Translations under genes and position numbers: made by a program | From: Kitasatospora sp. GAS204B | GTDB lineage: Bacteria > Actinomycetota > Actinomycetes > Streptomycetales > Streptomycetaceae | DNA: 64,000 nucleotides | Assembly: GCF_029892155.1 (NCBI RefSeq) | Contig: NZ_JARZAG010000004.1 | Coordinates: forward strand, 62,001 to 126,000 | Direction: 5' to 3' | Shown: positions 15,599-23,450 of the stretch, piece after piece | How the letters are laid out: every line of letters begins with the position of its first letter | How positions within the stretch are numbered: position 1 is the stretch's first letter | Notes under the pieces: model-generated | Told to the model about the DNA's origin: nothing | What the model saw: only the letters and a program-made list of their open reading frames with translations | The model's database searches: none

Positions 15599-16216
15599 TC
15601 AGTGGCCGGTCGTGCTCCGGGCGGCGAGCAGGCCGAGCGCGCCCGTGACGGCCTCGTCGAACGGCTGCCGCGACTGGGCCGCCCTGGCCAGCACGTAGCC
15701 GCCCTGGACCACCGCGACGACGGCGCCGGCGGTGGCCGCCGGGTCGAGTTCCGCGCTGAACTCGCCGTTCGCGAGGCCCTCGGCGAGCAGTTCGGCCAGC
15801 CGGCCGTGCAGCCAGCCGAAGGTCTCCTCGACCGGCTGGCGCAGCATCGGGTCCGCGATCACCTCCGGGTCCTGGGTGAGCCGCCCGACGGGGCAGCCCT
15901 TGAGGACGTCCCGCTCCCGGCGCAGGTAGGCGGTGATCCGCTCCAGCGCGGTGCCGGGGCCGGCGAAGTCCGCCTCGGCGCCGGCCCGGACCTCCTGTGC
16001 GGTGCGGGTGATCGCGGCCAGCGCCAGGTCGGGCTTGCCGTCGAAGTGGTGGTACATGCTGCCCTGGCCCACTCCCGACCGCTGCTGGATCGCCTTGGGG
16101 CTGGTGCCGACGTACCCGCGCTCCCAGAGCAGCTCGCGGGTGCTCTCGATCAGGCGCTCGGCAGCGTTCGGCCCGGCGGCGTTCGGCCCGGCGGCGTTCG
16201 ATCCGGAGGTGTCCAT
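15599..16216 (-). CDS. TetR/AcrR-family transcriptional regulator
   Basis: A 205-residue repressor. After a leader with three copies of Asn-Ala-Ala-Gly/Glu (encoded by a 15-bp DNA repeat), the N-terminal helix-turn-helix is clear: RLIESTRELLWERGYVGTSPKAIQQRSGVGQGSMYHHFDGKPDL. The C-terminal ligand domain is generic, with a CPVGRL segment as in many TetR regulators of oxidoreductases. A perfect palindrome overlaps its own -10 box, so autorepression is very likely. The ATG at 16216 follows TACGAT by 7 nt (leaderless); an ATG at 16225 would lie in the operator region. The regulated pathway is not apparent, as the only close neighbour is the convergent NTF2-like gene. Confidence 0.9.
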   Translation of the reverse strand: MDTSGSNAAGPNAAGPNAAERLIESTRELLWERGYVGTSPKAIQQRSGVGQGSMYHHFDGKPDLALAAITRTAQEVRAGAEADFAGPGTALERITAYLRRERDVLKGCPVGRLTQDPEVIADPMLRQPVEETFGWLHGRLAELLAEGLANGEFSAELDPAATAGAVVAVVQGGYVLARAAQSRQPFDEAVTGALGLLAARSTTGH

Positions 16217-16223
16217 GCGAGGC

Positions 16224-16244
16224 ATCGTACCTACCAGTAGGTAC
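16224..16244 (-). promoter_or_regulatory. TetR operator overlapping a leaderless -10 box
   Basis: GTACCTACCAGTAGGTAC (16227-16244) is a perfect 8-2-8 palindrome. The -10 hexamer TACGAT on the minus strand (16229-16224) shares bases with it and sits 7 nt before the ATG. Binding of the repressor would block the promoter of its own gene. Confidence 0.75.
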
Positions 16245-16262
16245 AGCGGGCAAAGGGCGGCG

Positions 16263-17318
16263 CTACGCCACCACCGCCGCCGTCGTGCTGCCGTACGCCT
16301 CGCGCAGCCGCCGCTGGGCCGCCTCGCCGCCGCCCAGGCCCCCGTCGGCCAGCCGGTCCAGGCCGAGCAGCGCCGCGCCGAGCACCGGGGGAGCGGTGAC
16401 GATCCGAGGCAGCGCCTGCGGGGCCAGGGCGTGCAGCCGGGCGGTCAGGTTGTCCAGCAGCAGCGGGTGCTCGGCGGCCAGCACCCCGCCGCCCAGCACC
16501 AGCGGGGTCGGGGTGTCCAGCAGTTCGAGCCGGGTGAGCGCGACCCGCACCAGCCTGGTGATCTCGTCGGCCTGACGGTCGATCAGCTCCAGCGCCGCCT
16601 GATCGCCCCGCTCCGCGCAGCCGAAGATCAGCGGCACCACCTCGTGGAGCCGCTCCTGGCCCAGCTTGCGCAGGTGCAGCGCCTCGGCGACGGCGGTGGC
16701 GTCGGGCAGCCCGAAGTGCGCGGCGATCGCGGGGGCCAGCGCGGTCGCCGTACCGCGCCCGTCCTCGGCCCGGGTGGCGTGCCACATCGCCTCGGCGGCC
16801 AGCCCGCCGCCGCCGCCCCAGTCGCCGGTCAGCTGGCCGAGCGCGGGGAACCGCACGGTGCGGCCGTCGGGCAGCAGGCCGACGCAGTTGATCCCGGCCC
16901 CGCAGACCACCGCCACCCCGTACGGGGTGGCGCTGCCGGCCCGCAGCAGTCCGAAGGTGTCGTTGCTGACGGCGACCGTGCGGCCCCAGCCGTACGCGGC
17001 CAGCGCGCGCTCCAGCTGCTGCTCCTCGACCGGCAGATCGGCATTGGCCAGGCAGGCCTGGAGGTGCTGCCCGAGCGGCCCGGCGGTGGCGCCGAGCCCC
17101 GCCGCCCGGGCTGCCGCCGCGATCAGCGGCGCGAGCGTGGCGACGGCCGTCTCGGGACCGTCCAGGTGCGGCGTGAAGCCGCCGCCGCGCGCGGTGCCGA
17201 GCAGCTGCCCGTCGGCGCCGACCAGGGCGACATCGGTCTTGCTGTTGCCCGCGTCGATGGCGATCACGCCGACGGGCTCGGTGGCGTGATCGTGCGGTTC
17301 CAGCTGGTGGTGGTCCAT
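16263..17318 (-). CDS. csnK: Sugar kinase of the BadF/BadG/NAGK family (csnK)
   Basis: A 351-residue ASKHA-fold kinase. The phosphate-1 loop is IDAGNSKTDVALV, followed by VVCGAGINCVG, a GDWGGGGGLAAEAMW loop and LGGGVLA in the adenosine region. This is the N-acetylglucosamine/glucosamine-kinase branch of the family. It is the last gene of an ABC-uptake operon for amino-sugar oligosaccharides matching S. coelicolor csnK, so it probably phosphorylates glucosamine or a short oligosaccharide released in the cytoplasm. The ATG at 17318 is preceded by GGGGA. A GC hairpin separates it from csnH, 66 bp upstream. Confidence 0.82.
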   Translation of the reverse strand: MDHHQLEPHDHATEPVGVIAIDAGNSKTDVALVGADGQLLGTARGGGFTPHLDGPETAVATLAPLIAAAARAAGLGATAGPLGQHLQACLANADLPVEEQQLERALAAYGWGRTVAVSNDTFGLLRAGSATPYGVAVVCGAGINCVGLLPDGRTVRFPALGQLTGDWGGGGGLAAEAMWHATRAEDGRGTATALAPAIAAHFGLPDATAVAEALHLRKLGQERLHEVVPLIFGCAERGDQAALELIDRQADEITRLVRVALTRLELLDTPTPLVLGGGVLAAEHPLLLDNLTARLHALAPQALPRIVTAPPVLGAALLGLDRLADGGLGGGEAAQRRLREAYGSTTAAVVA

Positions 17319-17343
17319 CGTTTCCCCGGGGCTCGTCCATGAG

Positions 17344-17366
17344 GCCCCGGCCGGTCCGGCCGGGGC
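17344..17366 (-). other. Intercistronic hairpin between csnH and csnK
   Basis: A 9-bp stem (17344-17352 with 17358-17366) closes a 5-nt loop in the 66-bp gap. It has no U-tract. It could weaken read-through into the kinase gene or protect the upstream mRNA end. Confidence 0.5.
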
Positions 17367-17384
17367 GCGGTGCATGACTGGTCG

Positions 17385-18674
17385 TCAGAGCCAGCTCAGG
17401 TACCGGCTGTTGTGTGCGAGCAGCCGGTCCGTCAGCTGGTCGGCGAGCTCGATCTGGCCGACCAGCGGGTGGGCGAGCAGCGCGTCGAAGACCCGGTCGC
17501 GGCCGCCCTTCAGGGCTGCCTCCAGGGCCAGTTGCTCGTAGGCCGTGACGTTCGCGATCAGGCCCCGGTAGAGCGGCTCGACCGGGCGCTGCGGCAGCAC
17601 GGACACCCCGTGCGGGCCGACCCGGGCCGGGACCTCGATCACCGCGTCGTCCGGCAGGAACGGCAGGAGCCCGTCGTTGCGGGTGTTGACCACCTGCACG
17701 TCGTACCGCTCGCCGCCGGTCCCGAGCAGCGCCGCGAGCAGTTGCACGGCCGCCTCCGAGTAGAAGGCGCCGCCGCGCTTGCCCAGCAACTCGGGCTTGC
17801 TGTCCAGGGTCGGGTCCGCGTACAGGTCCAGCAGTTCGCGCTCGATCGCGGCGACCTCGGCGGCCCGCGAACCCTTCTCGCGCAGCTCCTCCACCACCTC
17901 GTCGTGCTGGTAGAAGTAGCGCAGGTAGTAGGAGGGCACCACGCCGAGCCGGCGGATCAACGGCAGCGGCAGCTCCAGGTCCGTGGCGATCTCGGGCCCG
18001 AAGCCGTCGAGCAGTTCCGGCAGCACCTCGCGCCCGGTGGTCGCCTCGGGCGTCTCCAGCAGCGTGACCCCGCGCTCCCAGGTCAGGTGGTTCAGTCCGA
18101 CGTGGTCGAGCCTGATCAACTCCGGTGCCACGCCCAGGTGCGCGGCGAACTTGCGCTGGAACCCGATCGCCACGTTGCACAGGCCGACCGCCTTGTGCCC
18201 GGCCTCCAGCAGGGCCCGGGTGACGATGCCCACCGGATTGGTGAAGTCGATGATCCAGGCGTCCGGGTTGGCCCGGCGGACCTGCTCGGCGATCTCCAGC
18301 ACCACCGGGACGGTGCGCAGCGCCTTGGCCAACCCGCCCGCGCCGGTGGTCTCCTGGCCGACGCAGCCGCACTCCAGCGGCCAGGCCTCGTCCTCGCCCC
18401 GCGCCGTCTGACCGCCGACCCGCAACTGCAGCAGCACGGCGTCCGCGTCCGCGACGCCCGCGGCCAGGTCGCCGGTGGTCCGCACGACGGCCGGGTGCCC
18501 CTGCTTGGCGAAGATCCGCCGGGCCAGGCCGCCGATCAACTCCAGCCGCTCGGCGGCCGGGTCGACCAGCACCAGCTCGGCGATCGGCAGCCGGTCGCGC
18601 AACCGGGCGAAGCCGTCGATCAGTTCGGGCGTGTAGGTGGAGCCGCCGCCGACGATCGCGAGTTTCAGAGACAT
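17385..18674 (-). CDS. csnH: Family 4 glycoside hydrolase (csnH, 6-phospho-beta-glucosidase-like)
   Basis: A 429-residue NAD- and Mn-dependent GH4 enzyme. It starts with the Rossmann motif AIVGGGSTYTPEL and has IIDFTNPVGIVT, the metal-binding GLCNVAIG cysteine and the NHL histidine motif. GH4 enzymes cleave by oxidation at C3 and elimination. In databases this subgroup is called 6-phospho-beta-glucosidase, but no PTS gene is nearby and the operon is a chitosan-oligosaccharide type, so its substrate is probably an imported glucosamine oligomer, possibly phosphorylated by csnK. Start and csnG stop share a base (TGATG). Confidence 0.85.
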   Translation of the reverse strand: MSLKLAIVGGGSTYTPELIDGFARLRDRLPIAELVLVDPAAERLELIGGLARRIFAKQGHPAVVRTTGDLAAGVADADAVLLQLRVGGQTARGEDEAWPLECGCVGQETTGAGGLAKALRTVPVVLEIAEQVRRANPDAWIIDFTNPVGIVTRALLEAGHKAVGLCNVAIGFQRKFAAHLGVAPELIRLDHVGLNHLTWERGVTLLETPEATTGREVLPELLDGFGPEIATDLELPLPLIRRLGVVPSYYLRYFYQHDEVVEELREKGSRAAEVAAIERELLDLYADPTLDSKPELLGKRGGAFYSEAAVQLLAALLGTGGERYDVQVVNTRNDGLLPFLPDDAVIEVPARVGPHGVSVLPQRPVEPLYRGLIANVTAYEQLALEAALKGGRDRVFDALLAHPLVGQIELADQLTDRLLAHNSRYLSWL

Positions 18675-19576
18675 CAGCCCTTGACTCCTGTCAGGGTCAC
18701 ACCTTCGATGAAGGCCTTCTGTGCGAAGAAGAAGAGAACGATCACCGGTGCCATCACCAGCAGGGTGGCCGCCATGGTGAGGTTCCAGTTGGTGTGGTGC
18801 GCGCTCTTGAACGACTGCAGGCCGTAACTGAGCGTCCAGGCGCCCTGGTTCTCGCTGGAGTAGATCTGCGGTCCGAAGTAGTCGTTCCAGCAGTAGAAGA
18901 ACTGGAACAGTGCCACCGCGGAGACGGCGGGCCTGGCCATCGGCAGGATCACCCGCAGCAGGGTGCGCAGTTCCCCGCAGCCGTCCACCCGGGCCGCCTC
19001 GGTGTACTCCTTGGGGATGGTGAGCAGGAACTGGCGCAGCAGGAAGATCGAGAAGGCGTCGCCGAAGGCCATCGGGATGATCAGCGGCCAGAGCGTCCCG
19101 GTCAAGTGCAACTGCTTGGCCCAGAACAGGTACATCGGGATCACCGTCACCTGCGGCGGCAGCATCATCATCGAGATGACCGCCATCAGCGCCAGGTTGC
19201 GCCCCCGGAACCGGAACCGGGCCAGCGCGTAGGCGACCGGCAGGCTGGAGACGATGGTCAGCGCGGTGCCCGCCCCGGCGTAGACCAAGGTGTTGCGCCA
19301 CCAGGTCAGGAAGCCCGGGGTCTGCCACACCTTGACGTAGTTGCCCCACTGCCAGTTCTGCGGCCAGAAGTCGGTGGTCAGCGCCTGGCGGTCGGTCATC
19401 ACCGAGGTGAGGAAGACGAAGACGAACGGCATCAGGAAGAAGAGCGCCGCCGCCACCGCGGTGGAGTGCACGGCCACCCAGTGCAGGGCGGCCCGGCGCC
19501 GGGCGGCGCGCACCGCGTCGCCGTGCCTGCCGGCGCCGACCGGCTTGGCGAGCGTGGGGGTCGAAGTCAGCGTCAT
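18674..19576 (-). CDS. csnG: ABC sugar permease, MalG type (csnG)
   Basis: A 300-residue inner-membrane permease with six helices. The EAA loop is EYTEAARVDGCGELRTLLRVILP, which contacts the ATPase. Like other CUT1 systems of Streptomyces, the operon has no ATPase of its own, so a shared subunit (MsiK) probably powers it. The start is 2 bp after the csnF stop and its stop overlaps the csnH start. The C-terminal VTLTGVKG ending is typical of MalG-like subunits. Confidence 0.9.
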   Translation of the reverse strand: MTLTSTPTLAKPVGAGRHGDAVRAARRRAALHWVAVHSTAVAAALFFLMPFVFVFLTSVMTDRQALTTDFWPQNWQWGNYVKVWQTPGFLTWWRNTLVYAGAGTALTIVSSLPVAYALARFRFRGRNLALMAVISMMMLPPQVTVIPMYLFWAKQLHLTGTLWPLIIPMAFGDAFSIFLLRQFLLTIPKEYTEAARVDGCGELRTLLRVILPMARPAVSAVALFQFFYCWNDYFGPQIYSSENQGAWTLSYGLQSFKSAHHTNWNLTMAATLLVMAPVIVLFFFAQKAFIEGVTLTGVKG

Positions 19577-19578
19577 GC

Positions 19579-20553
19579 TCAGTCCTCGCTCGTCACGAAG
19601 CCGGCCCGGCGGCGCAGCAGCAGGCTGGTGAAGGCCATCGACAGGGCGAACAGGACCAGCGCCACCACGCAGGCCGAGCCGGTGTCGAAGCGCTGGAAGC
19701 CCAGGTTGTAGACCATCTGCGGCAGCGTCCAGGTGGAGCCCTGCGGAAAGCCGGGCTCGAACTGCTCGCCGGAGCCGCCGATGATGCCGCTGGCCACCTG
19801 CCCGGCCACGATGGCCTGGGTGTAGTACTGCATGGTCTGGATCACGCCGGTGACCACCGCGAACATCACGATCGGCGAGATGTTCGGGTAGGTGACGTAG
19901 CGGAACCGCTGCCAGGGTCCGGCGCCGTCCAGCTCGGCCGCCTCGTACTGCTCCGTCGGCACGTCGAGCAGCGCGGCCATGAAGATCACCATCAGGTCGC
20001 CGATGCCCCACAGGGCCAGCATGGTGAGGGCCGGTTTGGACCAGGTCGGATCGTTGAACCAGCCCGGCTGCGGCAGGTGGAGCTTGCCGAGCAGGTGGTT
20101 CACCGGCCCGGTGCCGGGGTTGAGCAGGAACGCGAAGGCGATCGTGGCGGCCACCGGCGGGGCCAGGTAGGGCAGGTAGAAGGCGGTGCGGAAGAGGCCC
20201 GCGCCGCTCTTCACCTTGGTGATCAGCATCCCGATCCCGAGCCCGAAGAGCACCCGCAGCGTCACCATCACCACGACCAGCCAGAGCGTGTTGCGCAGGC
20301 CCTGCCAGAAGAAGGGGTAGTGGTTGAAGACGTAGTCCCAGTTCTTCAGGCCGGTGAAGACGGGCGGGGCGAAGCCGTCGTACTTCATGAAGGAGAAGTA
20401 GACGGTGGAGATCAGCGGGTAGGCGAAGAAAAAGCCGAAGCCGATCAGCCAGGGGGAGAGGAACGCCAGCGTGCGGGCGGTCTCCCGGCGGCGCTTGCGG
20501 CGCAGGGCCTGCGGTACGCGCGCCGCCGGGCGGGTGGCTCGGGTCAGTGCCAT
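19579..20553 (-). CDS. csnF: ABC sugar permease, MalF type (csnF)
   Basis: A 324-residue permease with a cytosolic basic N-terminus and about six helices (first at FLSPWLIGFGFFFAYPLI). It has the EAA motif QYEAAELDGAGPWQRFRYVTYP. It pairs with csnG to form the transmembrane channel of the CUT1 importer. It begins 7 bp after csnE ends, so coupling is likely. Confidence 0.9.
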   Translation of the reverse strand: MALTRATRPAARVPQALRRKRRRETARTLAFLSPWLIGFGFFFAYPLISTVYFSFMKYDGFAPPVFTGLKNWDYVFNHYPFFWQGLRNTLWLVVVMVTLRVLFGLGIGMLITKVKSGAGLFRTAFYLPYLAPPVAATIAFAFLLNPGTGPVNHLLGKLHLPQPGWFNDPTWSKPALTMLALWGIGDLMVIFMAALLDVPTEQYEAAELDGAGPWQRFRYVTYPNISPIVMFAVVTGVIQTMQYYTQAIVAGQVASGIIGGSGEQFEPGFPQGSTWTLPQMVYNLGFQRFDTGSACVVALVLFALSMAFTSLLLRRRAGFVTSED

Positions 20554-20560
20554 CGGGGTG

Positions 20561-21901
20561 TCACTTCGCCTGGGCCACGGCCGCGTCGATTTCCTTGTCG
20601 GTGGCCTTCAGCCCACCGGCCAGGTCGGTCTGCTTGCCGCTCTCCACGTCGTAGGCGAAGTTCTGCAGGCTCACCTGGTACGCGCCGCCGTTGATGCTGG
20701 CGGGCGTGGTCGAGGAGTTCGGGTTCTTGGCGATGTCCAGGAACGTCTTGAAGTTCGGATCCTGGGTCAGGTTCGGCGAGTTGAGCGCGGCGACGGTGCT
20801 CGGCACGTTGTGGATCGCGTTGGCGAAGCTGACCACGGCGTCCGTGTTGGTGGTCAGGTACTTCACCAACTGCCAGGCGGCGGCCTGCTTGGTGCTGGTC
20901 CGGGCGATGCCGACGATGGTGCCGGTCTGGTAGCCGCGGCCGTAGGTGCTGGCCAGCGCGTCCGGCACCGGGAACGGCGCGGTGCCGTAGTCGACCGTGG
21001 AGTTGTCGTCGGAGATCGACTGCGTCCGCCACTCGCCGTCGATCGCCATCGCCACCTGGCCGGTCTCGAACGGGTTCTTGGCGCTGAACTCGTCACCGAA
21101 GCCGGTGCGGAACTTCTCCAGCTTGTCGTAGCCGCCGAGCTGGTTCACCAGGTCCTTCTGCCAGCTGAGCATCTGGGTGACCGTCGGGTCGTTCGCCAGG
21201 TTCGACTTGCCGCTGGCGTCGAAGTAGCCGGTGCCCCACTGGCCGAGGTAGTGCGCGGGGGAGGACTCGTAGCCGTGGTAGTCCGGCATGAAACCGAGCT
21301 GCTGGTAGCCGTCGCCGCTCGGGACGGTCAGCTTCACCGCGTCGGCGTCGAACTCGCTGAGCGTCTTGGGCGGCGCGGTGATCCCGGCGGCCGCGAAGGC
21401 CTTCTTGTTGTAGTAGAGGCCGTAGGCGTCGCCGAGCAGCGGCAGCGAGCACTGGTCGCCCTGGAAGCCGCTGTACTGCAGCATCGGCGCCGGGAAGGTG
21501 GCCTTCGGGTCGATGCCGTCCTGCTTGAGGAAGGGCGTCAGGTCGGCCCAGATCTTGTCGGTGCAGAACTTGCCCACGTTGTCGGTGGTGAACGAGGAGA
21601 CCACGTCCGGCGCGTCGGGGCCGCCGGCCCGCAGCGCCTGCTCGCTCTTGTCGTCCGAGATGTTGGCGACCACCTTGACATGGACGTGCGGGTTGAGCTT
21701 CTCGAAGTTGGCGATGTTCGCGTTGATCGCGCCGGTCTCGTTGGGCTGGCTCCAGCCGTGCCAGAACGTGATCGTGACGTCCTTGCCGTTGGTCGAGGTG
21801 TCGCTTCCGGCGGAGCTCTGTCCGGTGCAGCCGGCCAGGAGCACGACGCTCGCGCCGAGTGCTATCGAGGCGAGGGAGCGGCGGGTACGGGTCTGGGACA
21901 C
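20561..21901 (-). CDS. csnE: Extracellular sugar-binding lipoprotein (csnE)
   Basis: A 446-residue lipoprotein of SBP family 1. The lipobox LLAGC ends the signal peptide near residue 25, so it is anchored to the outer face of the membrane. The mature protein shows ITFWHGWSQPNE, AYGLYYNKKAF and GEWRTQSI motifs of oligosaccharide-binding proteins. By operon context it delivers chitosan oligosaccharides to CsnF/CsnG. The GTG start follows GGAGG by 4 nt. A 124-bp gap with short GTGCTGTGTCGGGCG repeats separates it from csnR, leaving room for a second promoter. Confidence 0.88.
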   Translation of the reverse strand: MSQTRTRRSLASIALGASVVLLAGCTGQSSAGSDTSTNGKDVTITFWHGWSQPNETGAINANIANFEKLNPHVHVKVVANISDDKSEQALRAGGPDAPDVVSSFTTDNVGKFCTDKIWADLTPFLKQDGIDPKATFPAPMLQYSGFQGDQCSLPLLGDAYGLYYNKKAFAAAGITAPPKTLSEFDADAVKLTVPSGDGYQQLGFMPDYHGYESSPAHYLGQWGTGYFDASGKSNLANDPTVTQMLSWQKDLVNQLGGYDKLEKFRTGFGDEFSAKNPFETGQVAMAIDGEWRTQSISDDNSTVDYGTAPFPVPDALASTYGRGYQTGTIVGIARTSTKQAAAWQLVKYLTTNTDAVVSFANAIHNVPSTVAALNSPNLTQDPNFKTFLDIAKNPNSSTTPASINGGAYQVSLQNFAYDVESGKQTDLAGGLKATDKEIDAAVAQAK

Positions 21902-22025
21902 GCGTCCTCCAGGGGGGTGCGGGGGCGGGCGGCATGGCCCGTCCACCCGGCGGGGGGAAGGTGGGGAGGGGTGGTGCGTCGGGCGGTGCTGTGTCGGGCG
22001 GTGCTGTGTCGGGCGGTGGTGCGCG

Positions 22026-23213
22026 TCAGGCGGTGGTGAAGGCCCTTTCCCGCGCGGCGGTCAGGGCGTGGTGCAGGGCGCCGTGCAGCACGGGGGAGCC
22101 GGGGACGGTGCTGCTGAGCAACTGGGGGCGGGGCACCGCGAGGCCGGTGAGTTCCTCGCGGACCAGCTCGCGCAGCCGATCGCCGCCGGCGGTGGGGATC
22201 CCGCCGGAGAGCACCACGATCTCGGGGTCCATCACCGCGACGACCGCGGCCAACCCGGTGGCCAGCCGGTCGGCCAGCTCTCCGAGGAACTCCTCGCCCG
22301 CGCCCGGGGTCACCAGTGCGCGTTCGATCGCGGCCTCGGCCGTCCTGCCGGACAGCCCGTGCCGCTTGGCCAGCGCGAGTACGGCGTCGGCGCCGGCCAG
22401 CTGCTGGAAGCCGCCGGAGTTCTCCCGGCGGACGTTGCGGACCACCGGCGCGCCGGGCACCGGCATGTAGCCGACCTCGCCGGCACCGCCGGTGAAGCCA
22501 CGGTACAAGCGGCCGCCGATCACGATCGCGGCGCCGATCCCCTCGGCTGCCCAGAGCAGCACGAAGTCGTCGCAGCCGCGCGCCGAGCCGAGGGCTCGCT
22601 CGGCGACAGCGGCCAGGTTGACGTCGTTCTCGATCGAGACCGGCGCGCCCAGCGCCGCTCGCAGCTCGGTCAGCAGCTGCGGGTCGTGCCAGCCGGGCAG
22701 GTGCGGGGCGTAGCGCAGCTTGCCGGTGGTCGGGTCGAGCGCGCCCGGGGTGCCGATGGCGACCTCGCTCAGGCAGCCCGGCGCGAGGCCGGCCAGCCGC
22801 AGCGTCTCGGCCACCCCGTCGGCGACCCGAGCCACCGTGCCGGCGGCCTGCCGGCCCGGGGTGGGCACCTCGTGCTCGGCCAGCGTGCGGCCGGTGATGT
22901 CGGCCACCGCGAAGCTGATCTGACTGGGCGTCACATCCAGGCCCGCGACGTACCCGGCGGCCGGGTTCACCTGGTAGAGCTGCGCGTTCGGCCCCGGGCC
23001 GCCCGCCGTGGTGCCCACCGGGACCACCAGCCCGGCTGCCTCCAGGCGGGCCAGCAACTGGGAGGCGGTGGGCTTGGACAGGCCGGTCAGGGCGCCGATC
23101 CGGGTGCGGGAGAGCGGGCCGTGCTCGAGCAGCAGGTCGAGTGCCGCCCGGTCGTTGATCGCCCGTAGCCGGCTGGGGGTGCCGGGGCGGCGAGTGCTGG
23201 TGGAATCTGTCAC
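22026..23213 (-). CDS. csnR: ROK-family repressor (csnR)
   Basis: A 395-residue regulator. A winged helix-turn-helix (residues ~15-75, RTRIGALTGLSKPTASQLLARLEAAGLV) precedes a ROK sugar-kinase-like domain with GTPGALDPTTGKL and IENDVNLAAVAERALG. The CxCGxxGCxE zinc motif of classical ROK proteins is missing; the equivalent region reads VVRNVRRENSGGFQQL. In S. coelicolor, CsnR heads the csn operon and represses it until chitosan oligomers arrive. A matching 16-bp operator lies 59-74 bp before the GTG. GGAGG precedes the start by 9 nt. Confidence 0.87.
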   Translation of the reverse strand: MTDSTSTRRPGTPSRLRAINDRAALDLLLEHGPLSRTRIGALTGLSKPTASQLLARLEAAGLVVPVGTTAGGPGPNAQLYQVNPAAGYVAGLDVTPSQISFAVADITGRTLAEHEVPTPGRQAAGTVARVADGVAETLRLAGLAPGCLSEVAIGTPGALDPTTGKLRYAPHLPGWHDPQLLTELRAALGAPVSIENDVNLAAVAERALGSARGCDDFVLLWAAEGIGAAIVIGGRLYRGFTGGAGEVGYMPVPGAPVVRNVRRENSGGFQQLAGADAVLALAKRHGLSGRTAEAAIERALVTPGAGEEFLGELADRLATGLAAVVAVMDPEIVVLSGGIPTAGGDRLRELVREELTGLAVPRPQLLSSTVPGSPVLHGALHHALTAARERAFTTA

Positions 23214-23271
23214 GGGCTCGATCCTCCCTCATCGGCGCTGGCGTCGGGGTGGTGGTGACCCCTTGCGATGA

Positions 23272-23287
23272 TTGGAAACTTTACTAA
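23272..23287 (-). promoter_or_regulatory. CsnR/ROK operator candidate
   Basis: TTGGAAACTTTACTAA is a near-palindrome (10 of 16 positions symmetric), matching the GAAA-CTTTC-like boxes known for CsnR and related ROK repressors. It sits in the csnR promoter region, so it should control csnR and the whole downstream operon. Confidence 0.65.
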
Positions 23288-23312
23288 CAGTCGAGGGCAG
23301 GCTGTCAATGGT

Positions 23313-23351
23313 TTCGACTGACCTTCGACTGACCTTCGACTGACCTTCGAC
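23313..23351. repeat. Tandem 11-bp repeats
   Basis: TTCGACTGACC is repeated three times plus TTCGAC, between the csnR promoter and the terminator of the MscS gene. The unit equals about one turn of the helix. Confidence 0.85.
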
Positions 23352-23380
23352 GTGCAGTCCGACATCACGGTGCGGACACG

Positions 23381-23422
23381 ACGGAGCCCCGCGACCCGGA
23401 GATCGGGGTCGCGGGGCTCCGT
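23381..23422 (-). terminator. Strong stem-loop terminator after the MscS gene
   Basis: A perfect 17-bp GC stem (23381-23397 with 23406-23422) closes an 8-nt loop 29 bp past the MscS stop codon. Confidence 0.85.
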
Positions 23423-23450
23423 GACGTGCGACTTCGCGCGGAGCGCGGCG

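Noticed and set aside
16231-18372. A 713-residue frame across csnK and csnH
   Set aside because: Both genes have clear catalytic motifs in other frames; this one has none.
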